Source of the DNA: Ahrensia kielensis DSM 5890
GTDB lineage: Bacteria > Pseudomonadota > Alphaproteobacteria > Rhizobiales > Rhizobiaceae
Reading direction: 5' to 3'
NCBI RefSeq assembly: GCF_000374465.1
Contig: NZ_KB894533.1
Location: 62,001 to 126,000, forward strand
DNA: 64,000 nt
The translations under genes and the position numbers were made by a program. Under the pieces are notes generated by a model. That model saw nothing but the letters and a program-made list of their open reading frames with translations. It was not told where the DNA came from and made no database searches. Shown one piece after another: positions 1-9,023 of this stretch (positions are counted from its first letter, which is position 1; every line of letters starts with the position of its first letter).

Positions 1-440
1 CAGCCATACAATTGCTCCGTGAAAAACGCGGTGAGCGTCTGCTGATTTCTGGTGTTAACCGCAAAACCGACGATCAATTGCTAAAGCATGCTCTTGATAT
101 CGAAGACAAGCTTTTCAACTGCTGTATCGATATTGATCAAGATGCATTGGATACCATTGGCAATGCATTGGGCACGGCCCATTGGGCGGCTTCAAAAGAT
201 TATAAATCTCTGCTTGTTGTCACAAATGACTATCATATGCCGCGCAGTTTAATGGAACTTCGCCGTGAGATAGGCGATGTCGAATTATTGCCCTATGCGA
301 TACGCAACCGATCTTCGGGACCGTTTACGATGGGTGAGCGGATTGGCCAATACCGTGTTTTGCTGCTTGAATATGGCAAGCTGGTTGCAACTTTTTTACG
401 GGCAGCCTTGCAGGATGGCCGAATTCCGGCTTTGAAATAA
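1..440 (+). CDS. YdcF family (DUF218) protein, 5' end cut by the window
   Basis: The reading frame is open from the first complete codon at base 3, so the gene starts outside the window and only about the C-terminal 145 residues are seen. The motif VVTNDYHMPRS is the signature of the C-terminal half of the DUF218/YdcF fold, which is found in inner-membrane proteins linked to envelope or precursor metabolism; the reaction is not established. PlsC follows 91 bases downstream on the same strand. In Rhizobiales this pair usually sits after ftsE-ftsX, which I would expect just upstream but cannot see. The family call is good; the exact role is unknown. Confidence 0.85.
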   Translation, partial: AIQLLREKRGERLLISGVNRKTDDQLLKHALDIEDKLFNCCIDIDQDALDTIGNALGTAHWAASKDYKSLLVVTNDYHMPRSLMELRREIGDVELLPYAIRNRSSGPFTMGERIGQYRVLLLEYGKLVATFLRAALQDGRIPALK

Positions 441-531
441 TGACTGCATTTGTACTAGAGTGACGCAACCTTAACATTCAAATAGCTGTAACTTACAGCT
501 ATATTGATCGCAAAACTGTCTGGGCTTATTT

Positions 532-1320
532 GTGACTGCACTTCGTTCCGCATTATATAATTTCGTTTTTTACTTTTCCACGCTGATCTATATGATTGTG
601 CTGTTGCCGTTTTTCTCTATTGGAGAACGCAAAAATGCATGGTGGGTGCCGCGCTTTTGGGCACGCTCGAATCTGTGGTTTTTGAAAGTTATCTGCGGCA
701 CAAAACATGAGGTGACAGGATTTGAGAATATGCCGGAAGGTGGCTATATTCTTGCGCCTAAACACCAGTCCGCATGGGATACATTTGCATTTGTGCCTTG
801 GTGGCCGGACCCAGTTTATATTCTAAAACGTGAACTAAAATGGATACCACTGTTCGGGTGGTTTCTAATGCGCATGAAAATGATCGGTATTGATCGTGGA
901 AGCCGCGAGACTGCGATTAAATCGATCAACAAGGGGGCTGGAGAGGCGATTAAAGATGGTCGCCAGATTGTCATTTATCCTGAAGGTACGCGTCGCCCGC
1001 CAGGTGCAGAGCCAGCCTATAAGGCCGGCATTTTCCATCTTTATGAAAATTTAAATGTGCCAGTGGTGCCGATTGCCCATGTTGCAGGCCTGTTTTGGCC
1101 GCGCCGTAAGTTTTTACGGTTCCCGGGCACAATCAAAGTTGAAATCCTAAAACCGATACCGCCTGGCCTATCGCGCCGTGAATTTATGGCTGCATTGATA
1201 TCGTCTACGGAAGAGGCTTGTGACCGTTTGTTGCTGGAGGTTTATGATGGGCCAAATCCACCGCCATTCCCCCCTATCGCGGAGGCGCGCATTGTTGAAC
1301 TTAAGAAGAGCGCTTCCTGA
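532..1320 (+). CDS. plsC: 1-acyl-sn-glycerol-3-phosphate acyltransferase (PlsC family)
   Basis: This enzyme should transfer a second acyl chain to lysophosphatidic acid, making phosphatidic acid at the inner membrane. The 262-residue protein has an N-terminal hydrophobic segment (about residues 8-30). It carries the acyltransferase block I motif HQSAWD (H78, D83) and the phosphate-binding block III motif YPEGTR (149-154). The start is GTG at 532 without a strong ribosome binding site; no better in-frame start precedes the conserved region. Its last 20 bases overlap the 3' end of the convergent ChaC-like gene. Several PlsC paralogues are common in this order, so the acyl-donor preference is open. 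Confidence 0.9.
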   Translation: MTALRSALYNFVFYFSTLIYMIVLLPFFSIGERKNAWWVPRFWARSNLWFLKVICGTKHEVTGFENMPEGGYILAPKHQSAWDTFAFVPWWPDPVYILKRELKWIPLFGWFLMRMKMIGIDRGSRETAIKSINKGAGEAIKDGRQIVIYPEGTRRPPGAEPAYKAGIFHLYENLNVPVVPIAHVAGLFWPRRKFLRFPGTIKVEILKPIPPGLSRREFMAALISSTEEACDRLLLEVYDGPNPPPFPPIAEARIVELKKSAS

Positions 1321-1828
1321 TATTATCGGCAACAGCTTGCAACCAATGGTCTTTAATGCCCAAGCTTTTTACATGGTCAGCGGTGTTTAGCACATAGTCT
1401 TCGTTTGGCCCCATGCCGCCGGCTGCACCACAAACGCGCTCAACGGCATCTTCAACCGATAGCCGTCCTGCATATTGTTCGTGGCGATGGTCGGCGACAT
1501 AGATGAGGCCGTCTACACGCTCACCGTCATCTAATGTGAGTTTGCCCATTCGTTCGAGATAAACATTCGTGACAAGCTCGCGTTCGCGTAAATAGGCTAT
1601 GACGTTATCTTTGTCATTTGGCGCAACTTTGAATGCTAAGCCAACACAGGCGCCGCCATTGTCGAGCCCCATCACAAGGCCAGGGCGTTCACGCGTGCCA
1701 CGATGTTCCCAAGACGTGATGCATAGCGAGCGGTGGTAGCCTGATAATCTGGCGCGGCGTTTTTCGGTAAATTTAAAACCGGGCTTCCACATTAAAGAGG
1801 CATAGCCGAACACCCATAGATCGTTCAT
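1301..1828 (-). CDS. ChaC-like gamma-glutamylcyclotransferase
   Basis: The 175-residue product has the cyclotransferase signature YASLMWKPGF (residues 9-18), which forms the substrate-binding loop. A YLRERE segment (79-84) matches the region of the catalytic glutamate, probably E84. The family cleaves gamma-glutamyl peptides, ChaC members specifically glutathione, to 5-oxoproline and Cys-Gly in the cytosol. Length fits the short bacterial ChaC group. It overlaps plsC tail to tail by 20 bases and is divergent from the DUF2125 gene, with 51 bases between the starts. Glutathione specificity is inferred from the family. Confidence 0.85.
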   Translation of the reverse strand: MNDLWVFGYASLMWKPGFKFTEKRRARLSGYHRSLCITSWEHRGTRERPGLVMGLDNGGACVGLAFKVAPNDKDNVIAYLRERELVTNVYLERMGKLTLDDGERVDGLIYVADHRHEQYAGRLSVEDAVERVCGAAGGMGPNEDYVLNTADHVKSLGIKDHWLQAVADNIRKRSS

Positions 1829-1879
1829 AATTCATCCAACTTTCAATCGTATTTATGCGTAACTGCAAATGGAGAAGTC

Positions 1880-2881
1880 ATGTCCAGCGATAACGCAAAA
1901 AAGCCCTATAATGCAAAGCGGCGTATTCAGTTCTTGTCTGCCTTTTCGGTCTTTTTGATCGTGGCTGCAACGGCTGGGTGGTATTTTGTTGCGGGTAAAA
2001 TTGACGAAGCTACCGGAAAGCTGATCAGTGTGCAGGCTGCCAAGGGCAATGTTGTTGAGTGCGACAACCGGATTGTGCGCGGATATCCATTTCGGTTTGG
2101 CGTTTTTTGCGATTCAGTTTCGTACAATGATGAGAAGAATAACGCCCTCATCATTAAGGCTGGTGCCTTTCGTTCTGCTGCGCAGTTCTATGATCCACGC
2201 AAGATAATCGGTGAGTTGGATGGGCCGCTTGTCATTGAGCAACCTTCCATGGCGCAAGATATTAAGGTGAGCTGGTCATCGATGCGCAGTTCTTTTGTGG
2301 CGACAAACCCTTTGCCGCAGCATGTTTCGATTGTTGGCAAAGATGTGCGCATCGAACAGAGCGATGATGCACCGCGCATTGCTGCAATCGGTCTTGAAAG
2401 CCATATGCGGATTAATGGCAATGATCTGGATCTTGCTGGCCGCGCGCAGGAATTGTCGATTAAAAACACAATTGCTCAAATAGAAAATCTACCACCGCTT
2501 GGACTGGATTTTGATGCAACGGTAAAAGACGGGGCAACGCTTTTGGCGTCAAATGCTTTGCAGTTGCGCGGCACGGACTTGGATGTGCGGCGGATTGGTG
2601 TTCTGCTCAGCGATGATCAAGGCATATTACTCAGCGGCCCTTTGAAGGTCGATAATCAAGGGCTGATCGATGGTGAGCTTACGTTACGCATTATTGATGT
2701 GGATGCAGTTTCCAGCCTGATTGGTAAGGCGCTGCCAAATATCGCGCCTATGCTTTCGGCTTTTGCTGCGGGACAGCCGCGCAGCGGCGAAAAAAACGAT
2801 GAGGTTGAGATGACTCTTTCAATTACAAAGAGCCAGATCAGGCTTGGCTTTATTCCACTTGGCAAGCTCAAGCCGCTTTAA
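1880..2881 (+). CDS. DUF2125 domain protein
   Basis: The 333-residue protein has a basic N-terminus and one membrane anchor (about residues 17-36); the rest should be periplasmic. The pattern around C61 and C77, with GYPFRFGVFC between, is characteristic of DUF2125, an alphaproteobacterial family of unknown function with AsmA-like beta-rich repeats. The start at 1880 is preceded by GGAGAAG. It converges on the prephenate dehydrogenase gene with only 10 bases between stops. This neighbourhood is conserved in Rhizobiales, but nothing in the sequence ties the protein to amino acid synthesis. No function is assigned. Confidence 0.88.
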   Translation: MSSDNAKKPYNAKRRIQFLSAFSVFLIVAATAGWYFVAGKIDEATGKLISVQAAKGNVVECDNRIVRGYPFRFGVFCDSVSYNDEKNNALIIKAGAFRSAAQFYDPRKIIGELDGPLVIEQPSMAQDIKVSWSSMRSSFVATNPLPQHVSIVGKDVRIEQSDDAPRIAAIGLESHMRINGNDLDLAGRAQELSIKNTIAQIENLPPLGLDFDATVKDGATLLASNALQLRGTDLDVRRIGVLLSDDQGILLSGPLKVDNQGLIDGELTLRIIDVDAVSSLIGKALPNIAPMLSAFAAGQPRSGEKNDEVEMTLSITKSQIRLGFIPLGKLKPL

Positions 2882-2891
2882 CGCCTCTTTG

Positions 2892-3821
2892 TTAATCCTT
2901 GTGCGGTGTGCGGCCAAAGTTTGGTGTATCGACATCCTGACCTGCTTCAATAATAGAGCGGCGGATGGAGCGCGTTTTGGTGAATAGCTCAAACAGAGCA
3001 TCCCCGTCACCGCGGCGAATACTTGCGCGCATGGAGGATAGATCCTCTGAAAAACGGGCAAGCATTTCCAAGATAGCGTCTTTATTGTGCAGGCAGACAT
3101 CGCGCCACATTGTTGGGTCGGATGCCGCAAGGCGGGTAAAATCACGAAAGCCAGATGCTGAATATTTGATGACATCGGCTTGTGAGACCGTTTCAAAATC
3201 AGATGCTGTGCCAACAATATTGTAACTGATGAGCTGGGGCAGGTGCGAGACAAGCGCCAATACCTGATCGTGATGAACAGCGTCCATTGTTTGAACATCA
3301 GAACCGCATGCCGTCCAAAAGGCGCTAAGCTTTTGCAATGCTTCTGGGTTCGTGTCTTCGTCAGGCGTTAAAATACACCAGCGGCCTTCAAACAAGCTCG
3401 CAAAGCCAGCGTCGGGACCTGAATATTCCGTACCTGCGACGGGATGGCCTGCAATGAAATGCACATTGCTTGGCAATTCAGGTTTCATCTGGCGAATAAC
3501 AGAGGCTTTTGTTGATCCGACATCCGTGACTATTGCACCCGGTTTTAGCGACGAGGCAATTTGTGCGGCGACCGCACCCGATGCGCCAACGGGCACAGAT
3601 ATAATCACAAGATCTGCATCTTTTACCGCTTCGGCTGCATCCATTGTGTAATGCGTACCAAGGCGCAATTCTTCTGCGCGCTTTAGCGTTTTTTCACTGC
3701 GGGTTGAGACAGCGACGTTGGCCGCAATCTTCTCCCGCTCAATCACGCGCGCCAAAGACGAGCCGATCAAGCCAATGCCAATTAAAGCAATGCGATCAAA
3801 CATAGGATTATCCAGTGGCAT
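2892..3821 (-). CDS. tyrC: Prephenate/arogenate dehydrogenase (TyrA/TyrC family)
   Basis: This should be the NAD(P)-dependent oxidative decarboxylase of tyrosine synthesis. The 309-residue protein opens with a Rossmann dinucleotide site GIGLIGSS (residues 15-22). It has the family segment HPVAGTEYSGPDAG, in which the histidine and arginine-contacting residues bind the substrate ring. The first ATG (3821) lies one base after the hisC stop, so the two are translationally coupled. An internal ATG at 3803, just before the Rossmann strand, is an alternative start. There is no fused chorismate mutase; that enzyme is separate upstream. Preference for prephenate or arogenate cannot be read from sequence. 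Confidence 0.92.
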   Translation of the reverse strand: MPLDNPMFDRIALIGIGLIGSSLARVIEREKIAANVAVSTRSEKTLKRAEELRLGTHYTMDAAEAVKDADLVIISVPVGASGAVAAQIASSLKPGAIVTDVGSTKASVIRQMKPELPSNVHFIAGHPVAGTEYSGPDAGFASLFEGRWCILTPDEDTNPEALQKLSAFWTACGSDVQTMDAVHHDQVLALVSHLPQLISYNIVGTASDFETVSQADVIKYSASGFRDFTRLAASDPTMWRDVCLHNKDAILEMLARFSEDLSSMRASIRRGDGDALFELFTKTRSIRRSIIEAGQDVDTPNFGRTPHKD

Positions 3822-3822
3822 A

Positions 3823-4941
3823 TCAGGCCGTTTTCATAAATTCGGTTAGTGCGTTGATGACACCGAGATTGGCTTCTTCAGAGCCAATTGTCATGCGTAA
3901 AGCGTTTGGCAGACCGTAAGCTGCAACAGCACGTAGAACAAAACCGCGTTCAATCAGATAGTCATTAGCGCCTTGCGATGTATGAACGGCATCACCATCA
4001 GGAAAATGGATCAGCACGAAATTGCCAACACTTGGAGTGACTTTCAGACCAATATTGGTAAACGCCTCGGTGAGCTTCGGCAGCCATTCCTCATTATAAG
4101 CAATTGCCTTATCAATATGAGCGCGATCTTTCATCGCTGCTGCACCAGCTGCAATTGCCGCTGTGTTGACATTAAAAGGGCCGCGTACGCGATTAATCGC
4201 ATCAACAATGTGAGCGGGTGCATACATCCAGCCGATGCGCAGCGCTGCAAGGCCATAAATTTTTGAGAATGTGCGCGTCATAACCACGTTTTGGTTTGCT
4301 GAAACCAATTCGATGCCGGAGGCATAATCATTGCGGCGTACATATTCTGCATAGGCAGCATCAAGCACCAACATAACGTGCGGCGGCAAGTTTTCTTGCA
4401 AGCGGCGCACTTCAGAGTCACTCATATATGTGCCGGTTGGGTTGTTTGGATTGGCAAGAAACACGATCTTTGTGCGCTCTGTCACCGCTTCTAAAATAGC
4501 GTCGACATTTGCGTGCAAATCAGTTTCGCGCACCACAATCGGTACACCGCCAGCAGCTTTGATCTGGATCTTATAAACAAGGAAGCCGTGCTCGGTAAAG
4601 ATGCCTTCATCGCCAGGACCTATATAAGTGCCTGCAAGCAAGCCCAAAAGTTCGTCCGAACCGTTTGAACACAAGATGTTCTCAGGGTTTAGGCCATGTG
4701 TCTTTGCAATGGCATCGCGCAGTTCGGTGGCTGAACCGTCTGGATAAATTTCAAGCTTATTTGCAATGTTATTATAAGCATCTATTGCAGCGGGGCTTGG
4801 GCCTAGCGGCGTCTCATTTGAAGAGAGCTTGTGCAATTTAACATTTGGATTGGCCTTGTCGCTGCCAGGTACATAGGCCGCAATATCAAGCACGCCTTTG
4901 TTAGGCTCTGGGCGAGTGGCTTTTGGTGATTGTGATGTCAT
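3823..4941 (-). CDS. hisC: HisC-type aminotransferase (histidinol-phosphate / aromatic)
   Basis: A 372-residue fold-type I PLP enzyme. [15 protein letters not shown] contains the PLP lysine K227, NPNNPTG is at 164-170, and the substrate-side SNE motif is at 41-43. The family transaminates histidinol-phosphate, but copies lying between chorismate mutase and tyrC in rhizobia are thought to act mainly on prephenate or phenylpyruvate/hydroxyphenylpyruvate. The position here, in a three-gene tyrosine/phenylalanine unit away from other his genes, favours the aromatic role (inference). The gene is 26 bases downstream of chorismate mutase and one base upstream of tyrC. Confidence 0.93.
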   Translation of the reverse strand: MTSQSPKATRPEPNKGVLDIAAYVPGSDKANPNVKLHKLSSNETPLGPSPAAIDAYNNIANKLEIYPDGSATELRDAIAKTHGLNPENILCSNGSDELLGLLAGTYIGPGDEGIFTEHGFLVYKIQIKAAGGVPIVVRETDLHANVDAILEAVTERTKIVFLANPNNPTGTYMSDSEVRRLQENLPPHVMLVLDAAYAEYVRRNDYASGIELVSANQNVVMTRTFSKIYGLAALRIGWMYAPAHIVDAINRVRGPFNVNTAAIAAGAAAMKDRAHIDKAIAYNEEWLPKLTEAFTNIGLKVTPSVGNFVLIHFPDGDAVHTSQGANDYLIERGFVLRAVAAYGLPNALRMTIGSEEANLGVINALTEFMKTA

Positions 4942-4967
4942 CTTAATATCCAGATTATAAACGCGCT

Positions 4968-5753
4968 TTACGCGGCCGATTCTACTTGATCGAAATAGCC
5001 GCCTACAGCGCGAATGTCGAGCATGCTCTTTGGTGCGGTGCCGCCATCGGCAATCGCGATGAGCGCCTGATGCTTGCCTTGTTCGTCTGTATCAATTGCG
5101 ATCACTTTGCCGCCTGTCCAATCTTTTAAGGCGTCGGCACTTGATACATGCCCAGCATAAGTGCGCCAATCAAAAGGGATTGACTCAGACGTTGGCGGTG
5201 CAACCACAAATGCATCCACTGACGGCAGTTTAGATTCAACCAGAACCGGCAGGCGGGCCATCAAGCCAAGGCCGTTTTCGCCGCCAAGATATTGCCACCA
5301 GCATTTTTCGCCATTCAGCGCGATAACGGCCAAAGCGTTGCCGGTCTCGGCCATAACGTTCAGTGCTTCTTTTGCTGTGGCATGATTTTCAAATGGAACG
5401 GTGAAGCCGAATTGAAAGCGTGCCATATCGCGCAGTAAATTGGTGTCGCCCACATTGGATAGGTGCACCGTGTAATTGGCTTGCAGAAAAGTAAATGTTG
5501 AAATGATATCGCGCCAGATATGGATGATCATTTCAAGCGGCAAGCTACCTGCGTGGCGCTTAGCAAATTGGACCATCATGCTGGCTTCACGGCCCGGGTG
5601 AAATGCTGCGCCTTTTTGCGTCGCGGCACCTTTAACCTTGATAAGCTCGTCAATAACGCTGGCGCGCTGCATCAAAAGATTATGGACTGATTCATCCACA
5701 GCATCAATTTTAGCGCGAAGTTCTGTCAGTCGCTGAAGATTATTTGCAGTCAT
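4968..5753 (-). CDS. Chorismate mutase (AroQ type) with long C-terminal extension
   Basis: The first ~90 residues form an AroQ helical mutase domain ([20 protein letters not shown], then the K and R of the active site), converting chorismate to prephenate. About 170 further residues look like an alpha/beta ligand-binding or prephenate-dehydratase-like region, but I see no catalytic Thr-Arg-Phe dehydratase motif. I start at the ATG at 5753 (261 residues), preceded by AGAGAA; a GTG at 5801 would add 16 unsupported residues. First gene of the chorismate mutase-hisC-tyrC unit. The tail may be an allosteric domain or a relic of a bifunctional P-protein. Confidence 0.85.
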   Translation of the reverse strand: MTANNLQRLTELRAKIDAVDESVHNLLMQRASVIDELIKVKGAATQKGAAFHPGREASMMVQFAKRHAGSLPLEMIIHIWRDIISTFTFLQANYTVHLSNVGDTNLLRDMARFQFGFTVPFENHATAKEALNVMAETGNALAVIALNGEKCWWQYLGGENGLGLMARLPVLVESKLPSVDAFVVAPPTSESIPFDWRTYAGHVSSADALKDWTGGKVIAIDTDEQGKHQALIAIADGGTAPKSMLDIRAVGGYFDQVESAA

Positions 5754-5837
5754 TTTATTCTCTGGCTTATTGAATGTCTGGGTGTCCAAGTGCTTGAGCA
5801 CTTTGTGTACGTTGAGTTTGTTGCAAATGCAAAGCCG

Positions 5838-6584
5838 TCAATCCACTTGGTTTCTAGTCGCGCCTTGCGGAGAAAGGGCTGGAACGAAAACACGTCTCGA
5901 TTGACGTTCTGCGACAGGCAAGCCTTGATAAAGTTGTTTTTGAGCTTCGATCACAATTACGCCGCCAAACAGACGGCCGATGCGCAGGCCGACCGCTTCA
6001 AATTGGTTGGAAAGCTTGAGCGCTAAAAAGCGCCGACTTGGCGGAAAGAAAAGCGCTTCTGTTTCGCGGGCAGGCGTGAAATTTGTTTCGCGGAGCAGAT
6101 TTCTTAATTGCCCTGAGGAAAACGGGCGGCCATTGCCAAAAGGCGTTGTGTCTATTCGCGCCCATACACCGCGCCTGTTTGGCACAACCAAAATCAATTT
6201 GCCGTTGGGTGCGAGAACGCGCCAAAATTCCATTAATGTTTCGCGTGGGCTTTCGGCATATTCTAAAGCGTGAACGGCAAGTATTCTGTCGACTGAACTA
6301 TCGGCAAGGGGCAGTTCTTCATCAAACACAAGCGCAGACCGTGAAGGGCCGGTGCGTGGCCACTTAGCTGCGCCGTGTGCCGCAAGCATGAATGCTAATG
6401 TGATCTGAGTATCATTTTCAAATCGCTCCAGCCAAGGGCGGGTATAGCCAATGCCAACGAGCCGTTCTTTTGCAACCGGCTCCCATATCCGCGTTAACGC
6501 CATTGCAATCGCATTGTTGCTGCGTTCTCCGAGCGCGGAATGATAAAACGCGCGCATTTCCACGATGTCGGCGTTCATGAGCAT
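5838..6584 (-). CDS. Class I SAM-dependent methyltransferase
   Basis: The 248-residue product has a methyltransferase fold: a central acidic-loop strand region (DRILAVHALEYAESP) and the post-motif segment LAPNGKLILVVPNRRGVWAR. The N-terminal start RAFYHSALGERSNNAI resembles the family that, in Rhizobiales, sits next to gloB and the hisC/tyrC genes. Here no gloB is present beside it. It runs in the same direction as chorismate mutase, 84 bases upstream of it. The substrate is unknown. The canonical GxGxG loop is degenerate (FMLAAHGAAKWP region), so activity should not be assumed. Confidence 0.75.
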   Translation of the reverse strand: MLMNADIVEMRAFYHSALGERSNNAIAMALTRIWEPVAKERLVGIGYTRPWLERFENDTQITLAFMLAAHGAAKWPRTGPSRSALVFDEELPLADSSVDRILAVHALEYAESPRETLMEFWRVLAPNGKLILVVPNRRGVWARIDTTPFGNGRPFSSGQLRNLLRETNFTPARETEALFFPPSRRFLALKLSNQFEAVGLRIGRLFGGVIVIEAQKQLYQGLPVAERQSRRVFVPALSPQGATRNQVD

Positions 6585-6707
6585 TTACTCTGCTGTGTTA
6601 CATGGGGTTGCACCATAAAGAGAATGTGCGATGTGCTGGCCCGTTCGACAAGGGCTAAATGGTCATGAAGTGAGGGAAATGTCCCCAAACATTTGTACTC
6701 TGCAGGC

Positions 6708-7613
6708 TTAAAGCTGGTCAGGCTTGCGGCGGCGAATAATATTTTTAGCCGCCAGCATTGCGCCAAATGTTATCAGCAAGCAGGCAAACACAATTGACCA
6801 TGAAAAGATTGCGCGGCCAAAGGCAATTAAAATGATGGTTGAAAGCAGGGGCGCTGCATAGCTTGAAGCGCCAATGACTTGGACATCGCCGCGCTTCATG
6901 CCGTAATCCCACGTGTAAAACGCTGCCCCGACGGGCAAAAGGCCAAGACCAATAATGGCCAGCCATTGTAATGTGGTGCTAGGCAAAGTTGTTTCTTCAA
7001 ACATCAAATGAGCAGCTAGGGCGAGAACGGTCGTCACAGCACAATAGGCTATGACGCTTTTTGTCGGGACATCCGCAAATTTTCGCGAGACCAAAGAGTA
7101 GGCGGTCCATGTGAAGGCAGCTGCGAAGGCGAGCCCATAACCAAATGCTGCTGCTGGGTCTATGGTGAAACCTTTGCCGCCTGTCACAATGAGAATTGTA
7201 CCAGCAAAACCTGCAAATGCGCCCAATACATGATGCCAGTCCAGCTTTTCGCCGGGCAATAAAGCGCTGCACACAACAATGAGTAGTGGCCAAAGATAGG
7301 CAATTAGGCTTGCCTCCACCGCAGGCGCGTTTTTCACAGCGCCAAAATAAAGCGCGTGATAGGCAAAGAGTGCGATGCCGCCCGCTAAAGCGACACGCAG
7401 CGGGATTGGTTCTTCGTTTGTTGGTTTTTTGCGACCGATATTCCAAATGATACCAATCAGCGTGCCTATGAAAAACGTCATGAACGCTAGCTGAAATGGC
7501 GGAATGTTGCCTGTCGCATCCGTGAAAAGAGCCAGTAGCGCCCACATCAATACCGCTGTGAAGCCGATGATGGTTGCGCTATTTTTGTGTGTGTCGCCGC
7601 TATCTTTATCCAT
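6708..7613 (-). CDS. EamA/DMT superfamily transporter, YddG-like
   Basis: The 301-residue integral membrane protein has about ten hydrophobic segments in two EamA repeats and ends in a basic RRRKPDQL tail. Its N-terminal half (a membrane segment with MWALLALFTDATGNIPPF, later AYHALYFGAVKNAPAVEA) resembles the YddG group of aromatic amino acid exporters. The neighbouring chorismate mutase-hisC-tyrC genes fit aromatic amino acid efflux, but that is inference from context. ATG start at 7613; the DUF3108 gene stops 24 bases upstream on the same strand. Confidence 0.85.
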   Translation of the reverse strand: MDKDSGDTHKNSATIIGFTAVLMWALLALFTDATGNIPPFQLAFMTFFIGTLIGIIWNIGRKKPTNEEPIPLRVALAGGIALFAYHALYFGAVKNAPAVEASLIAYLWPLLIVVCSALLPGEKLDWHHVLGAFAGFAGTILIVTGGKGFTIDPAAAFGYGLAFAAAFTWTAYSLVSRKFADVPTKSVIAYCAVTTVLALAAHLMFEETTLPSTTLQWLAIIGLGLLPVGAAFYTWDYGMKRGDVQVIGASSYAAPLLSTIILIAFGRAIFSWSIVFACLLITFGAMLAAKNIIRRRKPDQL

Positions 7614-7636
7614 GCTAGACGTGTTGATGGCGCGGT

Positions 7637-8419
7637 TTAATTTGTCAATGCTTCAAAACGGCTCGCTCTAATATTTGCCATGCCGATGCGTGTTTTAATT
7701 TTCGCCGCAACTGGCGCAAAATAACCCGTGTTACCAACGGGGGCAAAACTGATTTCAATGCGGCCACTGTCACGCATCCAGTTTATGTCTTTTTTGTTTG
7801 CGTCATAACCGGAAATTGGTTTGAAAGAGGCGCGGCACGTTACAGCGTCGCCCTTATAGCCTTGGGCCGAAAACGGGATTGTACGTAAATAGCGCATTGG
7901 AAAATCAGCACGCATCTCACCGTCGAAAATCTTTAGCGTATTGTTACACACAGATTTGAATGATTTTGCTGGCACAAGAATCGCCGCCATCGGGTCCAGA
8001 ACATCGTTTAGATGGCTTTTTTGTACCTCAACCCATTTGCCTTTTTTCTTTGGCTTTGGCGTGTTTGAAATTTTCGTCACGTTGCCGCCGGAAAATCCAA
8101 GCGTTGTTCTTTTGTTTTTATCGCCATCTTTATATTTCACGTCAAATGCAGTGGCGAGCACTTTGTTATTATTTAACTTACCGCTGGCTGTTAGGCTGCC
8201 ACTTGTTGAGGTAAAAACAGTGGCTATGCCAGAAGCATTTAATGATCCTGATATTTTGTATTGATTGTCATTAATAGATGTTTTGAATTCGCTTTTGCCA
8301 ATGTTTATTCCGATAATGGATATTGAATATTCGCTTGCGAAATCAGCTGCAAAACTTGAATTTGTCGTTGCCCCTGCACCTAAAGCTGCAAATGCCATAA
8401 ATTTTAAAAGGCGCTTCAT
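7637..8419 (-). CDS. DUF3108 domain protein, exported
   Basis: The 260-residue protein has a signal peptide (basic MKRLLK, hydrophobic core, likely cleavage near residue 24 after SSFA). The mature part is rich in short beta strands (YSISIIGINIGKSEF, then GSLNASGIATVFTSTSGSL), the DUF3108 pattern of periplasmic or outer-membrane-associated proteins of unknown function. It is divergent from rpmB, as in other Rhizobiales. A cysteine pair may form a disulfide (VCNNTLKIFDGE and VTCRASF). No enzymatic motif is visible. Confidence 0.85.
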   Translation of the reverse strand: MKRLLKFMAFAALGAGATTNSSFAADFASEYSISIIGINIGKSEFKTSINDNQYKISGSLNASGIATVFTSTSGSLTASGKLNNNKVLATAFDVKYKDGDKNKRTTLGFSGGNVTKISNTPKPKKKGKWVEVQKSHLNDVLDPMAAILVPAKSFKSVCNNTLKIFDGEMRADFPMRYLRTIPFSAQGYKGDAVTCRASFKPISGYDANKKDINWMRDSGRIEISFAPVGNTGYFAPVAAKIKTRIGMANIRASRFEALTN

Positions 8420-8509
8420 TGCCTGCTAATCCTATGTAATAAGTCCCTTGTGGCTACGCCTAGTGTGTAATTTGGCCTTTTATATGATCAATTCTGTCCA
8501 TGTAAGGCA

Positions 8510-8538
8510 TTGACCTTTCCGAAACTCAACATTATAGA
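8510..8538 (+). promoter_or_regulatory. Sigma-70-type promoter for rpmB
   Basis: TTGACC at 8510-8515 and TATAGA at 8533-8538 are separated by 17 bases, a near-consensus housekeeping promoter. Transcription would begin near 8545, leaving a leader of about 95 bases before rpmB. A second TTGACA at 8562 has no convincing -10 partner. Confidence 0.6.
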
Positions 8539-8641
8539 AACCCGACTCCTCGCAAAGTCTATTGACAGCGTCGGCGGGCCGTATGCGGTTTCGCTTTGAT
8601 CTTTAATGGACGAGAGGCCATAAAAATTTGAGGTACTAACT

Positions 8642-8932
8642 ATGTCCCGCGTATGCGAACTGACAACTAAAGCCGTTATGACTGGCAACAATGTTAGCCA
8701 TGCAAACAACAGAACACGTCGTCGTTTCTTGCCAAACCTTTGCCAAGTTACATTGATGTCTGACGTGTTGGGCGAAAAATTCCGCCTACGCGTTGCTGCG
8801 TCCACACTTCGCTCTGTTGAGCACCGTGGTGGCCTTGATGCTTATTTGGCAAAGGCTAAAACTGCTGAGCTTTCACAGCGCGCTCGTTTGATCAAGCGCC
8901 GTATTGCACAGAAGCAAACTGAAGCGGCTTAA
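8642..8932 (+). CDS. rpmB: 50S ribosomal protein L28
   Basis: The 96-residue basic protein begins [28 protein letters not shown], the classic L28 N-terminus, and ends with the alphaproteobacterial extension containing [17 protein letters not shown]. It is a structural protein of the large ribosomal subunit. A GAGGT ribosome binding site lies about 8 bases before the ATG. It is a single-gene unit, with a clear promoter upstream and an intrinsic terminator about 30 bases after the stop. The usual zinc-binding CxxC pairs of some L28 proteins are absent, so this is the zinc-free type. Confidence 0.98.
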   Translation: MSRVCELTTKAVMTGNNVSHANNRTRRRFLPNLCQVTLMSDVLGEKFRLRVAASTLRSVEHRGGLDAYLAKAKTAELSQRARLIKRRIAQKQTEAA

Positions 8933-8963
8933 GCCTTTTCAAGTCGTATTTATATTTTAGTGT

Positions 8964-8989
8964 GAGCGGGCAATTGTCCGCTCTTTTTT
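8964..8989 (+). terminator. Intrinsic terminator of rpmB
   Basis: GAGCGGG (8964-8970) pairs with TCCGCTC (8977-8983), with one G-U pair, around a CAATTG loop. Six T residues follow directly. Confidence 0.9.
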
Positions 8990-9023
8990 CTCTCCAGCTG
9001 GTGGCATCACCCAGGGTAAAAAA

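Noticed and set aside
5754-5801. Longer N-terminus of chorismate mutase from GTG 5801
   Set aside because: The added 16 residues do not resemble the family, and the ATG at 5753 has a better ribosome binding site.
8488-8805. 105-residue minus-strand frame opposite rpmB
   Set aside because: It covers the rpmB promoter and coding region; L28 is unambiguous.
8984-9023. preQ1 riboswitch before the queuosine transporter
   Set aside because: Only about 35 bases separate the terminator from the start, and no stem-loop plus A-rich tail pattern is visible.
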